This document shows positions 57,229 through 64,000 of a stretch of 64,000 bases of DNA, in pieces; the stretch's first letter is position 1, and each line of letters starts with the position of its first letter. The DNA is from Ridgeia piscesae. Lineage: Eukaryota; Annelida; Polychaeta; Sabellida; Siboglinidae. Both the position numbers and the translations under genes were made by a program. Where the stretch lies: assembly GCA_025642075.2 (NCBI GenBank), contig JAODUO010000467.1, positions 56,001-120,000 of the forward strand, written 5' to 3'. The notes beneath the pieces are model-generated. The model was not told where the DNA came from. It worked only from the letters and a program-made list of their open reading frames with translations, and did no database searches.

Positions 57229-57288
57229 CAATTTGAGTGTGTTCGTCTATCTCAATGTTCAACATTGGACAAGGATTTGTGCTTCCAC
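57229..57288 (-). CDS. Cadherin exon 2: start of EC1
   Basis: 60 bp between TTTTGTAG and donor TTG|GTATGT. Joins exon 1 in phase 1 and reads GGSTNPCPMLNIEIDEHTQ, matching the first strand of a cadherin repeat (E....G). Phase 1 at both ends. Confidence 0.8.
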
Positions 57289-57559
57289 CTACAAAAGTAA
57301 AAATATAAAATTAGCACGTACATCATTGATTTGTTTATTTGTCAAATGTGATTTACTAACTAACCACAACTTGATTACATGTTTGTACTGAAATGACCTA
57401 TTGTAGAAATTAGCCTAAGAAATCACACAGGAAGTCACTGATAAATTGCTGGCCACATAGAAATATATGAAGGGATTAAGTAACAAGCAAGTGATGAAAT
57501 TCTGAAAATTACTGGTCACTGGAATGAAACTGACAAAACATTAAACATTAGGTGAGCAT

Positions 57560-58319
57560 CAGGGTTGGGTCCAAATACACATGTTGGGATCAAATACAAA
57601 CCATTACATACAACTGGCCTAGCTCTTCCTAAATACCTGGTCTTGTTTCAGATTTCAATAAAGGTACAAATTATTAAACCTTCCCTTAAAATACTGCCAT
57701 TTTTAATTCAAATACGATTCAATTACATTGCCATTTGTGAAATTTGATTCAAATATGATACAAAATTATAGTTCAGGATATCATAGTGGGTGGAATTTTG
57801 TCATTGGCTAGATTGACTGCAGTAGACTAATTGGTAGGCATGTCTACTAGACTGTCCTTATCTGTACTACTGTACTAACTGGTGGGTAGCTCTTCCCATG
57901 CAGTGGAGGATACCTGGGTTCCTGTCTTAGCCCAGGTGACAGCAGGATTATTTGAAGCACCTTCCTGTGAATACCTGCCTTTATGGCTATAGATAAACTT
58001 CACTGGCTTACCATTCATTCATTGATGCTAATGTTTGACCAGCTTCACTTGTAGGTCAATTTCCTCAGTGCTGCCTGCCCACTGTTGACCAGGAGTGAAA
58101 ATCATTCTTCTTGACTGCTGAGCCAGTTTATGTCAGCTAATGCTTCAACTTTTGTTGGTAATTTGTATGTGTATTTGACTGTATTTGCAAATACTTTCCA
58201 AATACAGACCAACTTTCAATTACAAATACATGCCCTTTTGTGATTCTCAATTCAGTTACAAATACACAAAATTTATGTATTAAAATACAATTACAAATAC
58301 GTATTTGAACCCAACCCTG
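57560..58319. mobile_element. hAT-like MITE in intron 1 (760 bp)
   Basis: Begins CAGGGTTGGGTCCAAATACA and ends with CGTATTTGAACCCAACCCTG, inverted repeats with the CAGGGTTGGG-type terminus common in hAT elements. Flanked by an exact 8-bp direct repeat GTGAGCAT at 57552-57559 and 58320-58327, the hAT target-site length. Subterminal CAAATAC motifs recur in both orientations. No coding capacity. Sits about 50 bp inside intron 1. Confidence 0.88.
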
Positions 58320-58378
58320 GTGAGCATACATAAGTCTTATACATAAGTCTATATACAGAACAACAAACTAAATCTCAC

Positions 58379-58502
58379 CTGATGTGACATCCTTGTCACT
58401 GTCACTGTGTATCGTCTCAACGTATGACACAAACTCACAATAACTGATCAGCGCTTTCAAAAGCAACAGAAATAAAACTGACGATACGTTCCATTGAGGC
58501 AT
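58379..58502 (-). CDS. Cadherin exon 1: signal peptide
   Basis: Starts at ATG 58502-58500 and reads MPQWNVSSVLFLLLLKAL, a short polar N-region and Leu-rich core typical of a signal peptide, then an acidic Ser/Asp stretch. Ends in phase 1 at donor AG|GTGAG. The frame stays open upstream to an ATG at 58655, but that 51-residue Cys/Arg/His-rich extension would bury the signal peptide, so 58502 is preferred. Confidence 0.85.
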
Positions 58503-58656
58503 TCTGTAGAAGTGGCCTTCGCCTAACCGCCGACAACTAGAACAATGCCTGTGACAACAGTTACAACGAGAGCATTCTCGGACGTTACAGGTGTTGTGAC
58601 GAGATGAAAGTAAGCACCTGTGAGGACGGGAAACTGGGGCTAAGTTACAGGGCAAT
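58503..58656 (-). promoter_or_regulatory. Putative 5' UTR of the cadherin gene
   Basis: Sequence directly upstream of the chosen ATG. No TATA box or CpG island stands out and no transcription start can be placed. It contains an in-frame upstream ATG (58655) without intervening stop. Confidence 0.35.
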
Positions 58657-59415
58657 CATGACACAATTACACAGGACCGCCCCACACAAAGGTTCACTTT
58701 GCTCATTTGCATTAATTAAGGTGGAGCAAGAATAATTAGACAGGTAACTATGACGACCAAACATGGTTGATGCCCGAGGCGGGTCCTGGCCACTGTCAGT
58801 TTCCTGGGGAGAATAGCAACTAAATGCAAAGTAATCTATAAATGCCAACTTTCTCGCACTGTAAGTGGATCTACTCCCAGGTGCTCAGGTCCAGTTGTCT
58901 CTTTTGCTTCCCACAACCAGTGACCTACCAGCATAACTTTATGCAGCGACCCAACCGTCCGTCATTTGGACTGGTAAAACCTATTGTGGACAGGTAGATA
59001 TATTGGTGGACAGGTGGCGGAAGGAGGAAATCTTCCAAAATTATAGATATTGTGAGTTATGCCTTGAAAATGGGTGTCACATGTGTGTTTCTAGTTTATT
59101 TCAGGTCATAAAGCAGATCTCAATTGGCTTATGTAATATGTATAATAGTTTTTTTTGAGTTAATTAACATCCACATGTCCACCAAAAATGTTTTCCTCCA
59201 CAAAGCCCTGCTTACGAGTAGGTGTGTACATTTTGAAAAATTCAAAACAAGTTATTTTGAGTTATTTACTTACAGTTACACATTTGCAGTGCCACCTAGA
59301 GGAGAAATATGGAAACTGGGAAACTCTTCAATTGATGGCATGTAAATGGGTTTAAAAAAACACTCAAAAAATTGTTAATTGTTAGCCGTGGTTGGTTTAT
59401 CAATGGGAAAAGTAC
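58657..59415. other. Upstream flank of the cadherin gene
   Basis: Proximal upstream region. No clear core promoter motif, CpG cluster or other gene recognised. Confidence 0.5.
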
Positions 59416-59418
59416 AAA

Positions 59419-59672
59419 GGTAAGTTCTTATATAGCGCAGTATCCAGGCTTTGAAACTGCGCCGAGTGCCTCACTCTGGCAGACCTGCACAATCCAACAC
59501 CATCTCAACTGCTCTGGCAGGTATTGAGCCATGCCGCAATTAATTCGCAAAGACTATTTGTGTGCAAATATATACCACTGTCTATAGCCAGGTACACATT
59601 CATGCAGCTGAGTGAACTGGAGTGAACAAACTTGCCCCCAAGATTCAACACGGCAGCACACGATTCAAATGT
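59419..59672 (-). mobile_element. tRNA-derived SINE family 2, diverged copy
   Basis: Reverse complement shows GCGCTATATAAGAACTTACC as 3' end, CACAGTTT, CCAGAGCAGTTGAGATGG, TGTCTATAGCCAGG on plus strand, and a degraded head. Same family as 40.2 and 49.2 kb. Confidence 0.8.
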
Positions 59673-59699
59673 GGTTGGTTTTACAAACACCCCCTGGCC

Positions 59700-61200
59700 C
59701 CTCCCTTTTGTCGGAGAGAGAAATGTGAGACATAAACACTGTAGACTGTAAGTAGCAACCATTACGTTTCACCCAGACATGGTTTAACTGGCGCAGACAT
59801 TTACTACTGATACAATACCGAGATACAGGGAAGCCATTGTTGAGGTGCATGCCCATAACACACAAACCTGTTACCGCCCCCAGGGCGTGTAGCATAACTA
59901 CACACCTGGGCAGGCAACGGGATAAAAGGCCTTCTTTCATGACCAACACCTATGGGGTGAAATGTTTCATGAACACATAAACTGACTGACTCTGAAACAG
60001 GCACTGTAAGACATCAAAGTGGATGTTAACGCAGGTAAGAATGGTTATTCGTGTTTAACAGTATTTAACTCATTAATGTGTCGCTAAGCAGATGCAAATG
60101 AACATTCAACTTCATTTATATTCAGTCAAGTACTGTATGTCAGATTAATATTTATATTTCAAATAGTAGATCCATGGAATAACAAGCCATGGGCATTGTA
60201 TAAAATCACTGCCACATTTTATGCTGAGTACCTAGATATATTGGAAAACTGTTTCTCTCCTTGTTTGTTTGTTTGTGTGTTTGTTTGTGGTCCCACATCT
60301 CCATAAATTTTACATGTTTCAGGCTGAAACTGTGCATTTGACATACCGGTAGTACCAGCAGCCCACTGGGCTTAATTTAGATGTTTTCAAAATGTGTCTA
60401 ATGGTATGGGGAACTTGGGGACTCAATATTTCAAATGGTTGTGGAGTTCCATCTGCACAATTTCATTTTCTACATCACAGTAAACATAATAATGCCATCT
60501 ACTACTATGTCAATGGATGTCATAAATATTCTACTTCTTAAATTACTGGCATTTAAAAAGTGTCACCTCTTAACACAGACACTAACTTTGCCTGTCCCAT
60601 GTTTGCATGTTGTTCGGCAGACACTTGACACTAGAACATACTAACAGAGGCATGCTAGTTTGGGGGCAGACACAGACTATGTAGCTTCTCAGTAAAACAC
60701 AAAGTTTATTTTAACAACAACGCCAGTGTGCAGTTACTATTTATCAGAGTTAGTATAGACTACACATCTGGCTTGAATTTGATGTGGGATTCAAAAAGTT
60801 GGGTATTTGAGGTTTGGTTTATTTTCAGTCTTAACAAATATGTCAACAATACCTTTGTTTGATTTCAGTGCAAATAATTTGAGGGTTTGCAACAAACCAG
60901 TGCATACGATTGTGGAAGCGCTGCCTAAAATGTTATTCATAGATACCATTTGTATAAATGTAGTTTCATCTGGACAATTTATTTTTCTCCAGACACCCGT
61001 GTAATAAGCCAAACAGCTTAGCTTGAATATAATCCCAGGGCAGGTGATGGGACTTCTTGGATAAAATGTTCATGTTTTAGCATATGAGTGGATGGCTTTT
61101 CCTCAATTAAAAAATATAATAAATTAGTTCAGTTGAATAAGTACTTTTCAAAATAAAGAATAATTTAACAGGAATCTTAACACCACTGCCTTCAAAAATA
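59700..61200. other. Upstream intergenic sequence
   Basis: Unique sequence with short frames of at most 94 codons and no recognisable domain, splice pattern or RNA gene. Segments near 59880-59970 and 61030-61080 share GGGCAGG..A.GGGA...GGATAAAA and CATGTTT-like blocks, maybe an old dispersed repeat. Confidence 0.4.
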
Positions 61201-61211
61201 CACTGTAGATT

Positions 61212-61381
61212 ATGAGAGGGACGGGGAGGGAGGGAGGGGGGGAGGGAGGGAGGGAGGGAGGGAGGGGGAGAGGGAGAGAGGGGGAGAGGGGAGAGGGGGA
61301 GAGGGGAGAGGGGAGGGGGAGAGGGGAGAGGGGAGAGGGGGAGAGGGGGAGAGGGGGAGAGAGACACAGAGACAGAGAGAC

Positions 61382-61431
<50 letters not shown>

Positions 61432-61464
61432 CAATATTATATATAATATATACACACCATACAC

Positions 61465-61506
<42 letters not shown>

Positions 61507-61554
61507 TATATATATATAATATATATAATATATACACACCATAAATATAATATA

Positions 61555-61612
<58 letters not shown>
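61212..61612. repeat. GGGA purine tract followed by (TA)n tracts
   Basis: 61212-61366 is almost pure G/A (GGGAGGGAGGG and GAGAGGGGAGAGGGG repeats), then GACAGAGAGACAGA, then interrupted (TA)n to 61612. Homopurine run and self-complementary TA lie side by side. Confidence 0.96.
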
Positions 61613-61615
<3 letters not shown>

Positions 61616-62079
61616 TCAGAGACAAGCTGCAGCTATCAAACACATGTGACAGGTCAGTTATATATTACAACTGGTACTCATGGGGAAAGTGAGAGGTCAT
61701 AAAGAAACTACTTAACAAGGAGACCATCACCTCCAATTCTGGTTTCACAAGGAAGGCAGTGTGTGCCACATGAAAAACTAGTCCATATAATTGGGCCTAG
61801 TTGCCCCCTGTACAAAAGAACGAAGGAAGCAGGGCCTCTGACATAAACCAGCTGTGCTTGGAGCTGTCACTTGGGTCTGTCTTGGGTGGTGTCTGGAGAG
61901 TGTAAACGTTTCACTGCTGAAGCTGTAATTGTTAAGGGTGGCGATACAAATAACATCCCACCACTTTTTTAAACTCTTGAATTCTGCGTGACTAATGAAA
62001 GAGTGGCACACATTATGTGTGTGCACAAATCTATGTCCTAGCCCTTTCAAAGCTTTCTCCTAACTTTCAACAGGCTGCC

Positions 62080-62205
62080 TGGCTGCCTGGCTGACTGACT
62101 GTCTGGCTGTCTGGCTGTCTGGCTGCCTGGCTGACTGGCTGACTGACTGTCTGGCTGACTGACTGTCTGGCTGCCGGACTGCCTGGCTGACTGACTGCCT
62201 GACTG
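62080..62205. repeat. CTGGCTGACTGACTGT repeat
   Basis: Imperfect 4-bp based repeat (CTGG/CTGA/CTGT), about 30 units. Confidence 0.92.
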
Positions 62206-62410
62206 TTCACCATCACCATCCATTCTTCTCAATATTCCAAATCAGTTCACTTCATACAAGCTATATTTGAAGAAAAAACAGTATTACATTATACACAATT
62301 AATAAAGTTAGTTAATTAAGTAAAGTTGACCTACGGTAGTTATTAAAGGTAACAGTTAACATACAATTGAATTTATATAACATTATTGTAAGGTACACAT
62401 GTAGTATTAG

Positions 62411-62414
<4 letters not shown>

Positions 62415-62471
<57 letters not shown>
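62415..62471. repeat. (TA)n tract
   Basis: Pure TA, about 57 bp. Confidence 0.97.
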
Positions 62472-62472
<1 letters not shown>

Positions 62473-62479
62473 ATGAAGC

Positions 62480-64000
62480 AATACATACTCTGTGACAATA
62501 TTATTTAATAATATCTGGAAATGGACTTTCACTGTAATCACTTTTCTGTCTTGAAAAAATCATTTGCTTGGCCTAATGCTTGCTTGTTAGTGTAATTCTA
62601 GAGATGTTATAGAGAAGTACCCAACAGATTGTGAAATCTGACTGACAAAGTTTATGAGTGCCGAGTACACGGAAACATGTTGTCTTTCTATGAAAGACTT
62701 CATCACTGACTGACTCCTGGCTTTCCTTCAAGAAGCAGCCTAGATACCAAATAAACTTAAGGGTAAAGCATCATCAAATATCTCTGGCTGTATGTAGAAG
62801 CTGACACAGGCTAACAGCTAACATAACTAATGCCAAAATGTATCAGATATGTTTATCTGATATAATGATAGCCCTGTAACTATTGTTTAGATGTTCTTCT
62901 GATTTACGGTACAAACCGAGCATAAATATTATTCTACGTTAAGGATCGACAACAGCATGGTTGTATTTAATAATAATAATAACCTTGAAAGATATTAGAA
63001 CACTGGAGATGTCCTAAAAAACAAGGTGACCGTATTAGGAAACCTAGTTTCCTTTACTTTCCTGTTTTACTTTGCTGCTAGAGGGGACTATCTTAGTTAT
63101 GGTGATTTTAATTCAGAGGTGGGTGCACTGTCTTTGTTAGGGGGATGTTAATTCAGAGATGACTGCACTACAAAGGTGGCTGGCTATAAAGTGACGTTTG
63201 ACTGTTTTGATTTTGTGACTGTTTATGTCTCCAACATTATAAAAACATGGAAAATGATTTGATGACTTGCAGTTGTAATACACTGATATGCAGTCAATAA
63301 ATATTTCCACATTTTATTGCACAAATAATATGCAGACATTTCTTACTACAACTGTTTACATTTTAAGGTGATTTTACCAGACCTTAATTGTAGTTCTAAG
63401 ATGAACAAAGTAAATGTACTCAAATCACATGCCCATAACAATACCTGTACTATAATTTATATGATTTGTTAATTAATTACATAAACAGGGTGTCTTCCAC
63501 TCTATGTAACAATGCAAACACTGTAAATAATTGTTCCATTGGCAGTCTTTCCTAAAGCCATATTTCGTGGTAAGTTTATTCTCTGTTTTACTCATGAATA
63601 ATGCTACAGTGAACTCATGAATAATGCTGCAGTGAACTGGCTGAATCTGTCTCACCTCCATCAGTGCACAGAGTACGCAAACTATTTCCTAATTATTCAC
63701 TGAACCCCCATCATCACCAGAGAAAATTCTCCACATTTATGTAACGTGAGCTATCTGCTTTATTTGGCTTCAGATTTGGACAAATGCAAATAAAATGTAT
63801 GGTGTATACAAATAGCATTACATTTGGTGATTCAACAATACAATAACAATGACACAAGTCAGCATATAATAAAAATGTTGGTGCCGCTGAAATGAAACAT
63901 CGGCGACAACAAGTCAGGAAATGGTGTATCAATGAATCACACTGAAACGCTAATTTGCAAGCAATTAAAATAGTGCTCAAGTCAATGGAATGAACTAACT
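62480..64000. other. Distal upstream sequence, nothing recognised
   Basis: AT-rich, frames at most 88 codons, no gene, RNA or element identified. A short local duplication CTCATGAATAATGCT.CAGTGAACT occurs twice at 63592-63637. Confidence 0.5.

Noticed and set aside
58503..58655. Translation starting at the upstream ATG 58655
   Set aside because: The added 51 residues are Cys/Arg/His-rich and would place the hydrophobic signal core internally; 58502 fits a signal peptide.
59665..59949. 94-codon minus-strand frame upstream of the gene
   Set aside because: No domain, no coding bias and partly adjacent to a SINE; not supported as a gene.

Overview
Eukaryotic genomic DNA, AT-rich and intron-rich. 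Essentially all recognisable coding sequence belongs to one very large cadherin gene on the minus strand. The gene style (many short exons, long repeat-filled introns), the tRNA-derived SINEs, LINE relics and a hAT-type MITE indicate a metazoan. A lophotrochozoan such as a mollusc is my best guess, but nothing in the window proves the species.

The gene runs right to left. A signal-peptide exon lies at 58379-58502, and I can place 46 coding exons down to 540-701, after which the gene leaves the window. About 7.5 kb of coding sequence (roughly 2,495 codons) gives 22 complete cadherin (EC) repeats and the start of a 23rd. No EGF, laminin G, transmembrane or cytoplasmic part is reached, so the protein is a giant Fat/Dachsous/CDH23-class cadherin whose subfamily cannot be fixed here. 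Exon phases join throughout, except at three places where the length of a short run of G is off by one. Exon 31 (1.3 kb) is exceptional: it carries more than four EC repeats without introns.

The introns are dominated by tandem repeats, about a third of the window: 38-bp at 1-575, 20-23-bp at 9.7-11.0 kb, 29-bp at 11.5-13.7 kb, 78-bp at 21.7-25.0 kb, 26-bp at 25.0-26.1 kb, 64-bp at 27.6-32.6 kb, 31-bp at 52.6-56.1 kb, and many microsatellites. The most striking observation is that at least seven of these arrays are built from a splice junction of this gene. The repeated unit contains the end or start of an exon together with its donor or acceptor, so one real splice site is followed or preceded by tens of near-identical decoy sites.

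Mobile elements inside introns: a 2.43-kb terminal-inverted-repeat element with a 2-bp target duplication (5265-7696), a 760-bp hAT-like MITE with an 8-bp target duplication (57560-58319), two tRNA-derived SINE families (four copies each, some partial), and two truncated LINE reverse-transcriptase tails (37.9 and 50.9 kb). The right 5.3 kb (58.7-64 kb) is upstream of the gene. It holds one SINE, a G-rich/TA-rich microsatellite block and no gene that I can recognise.
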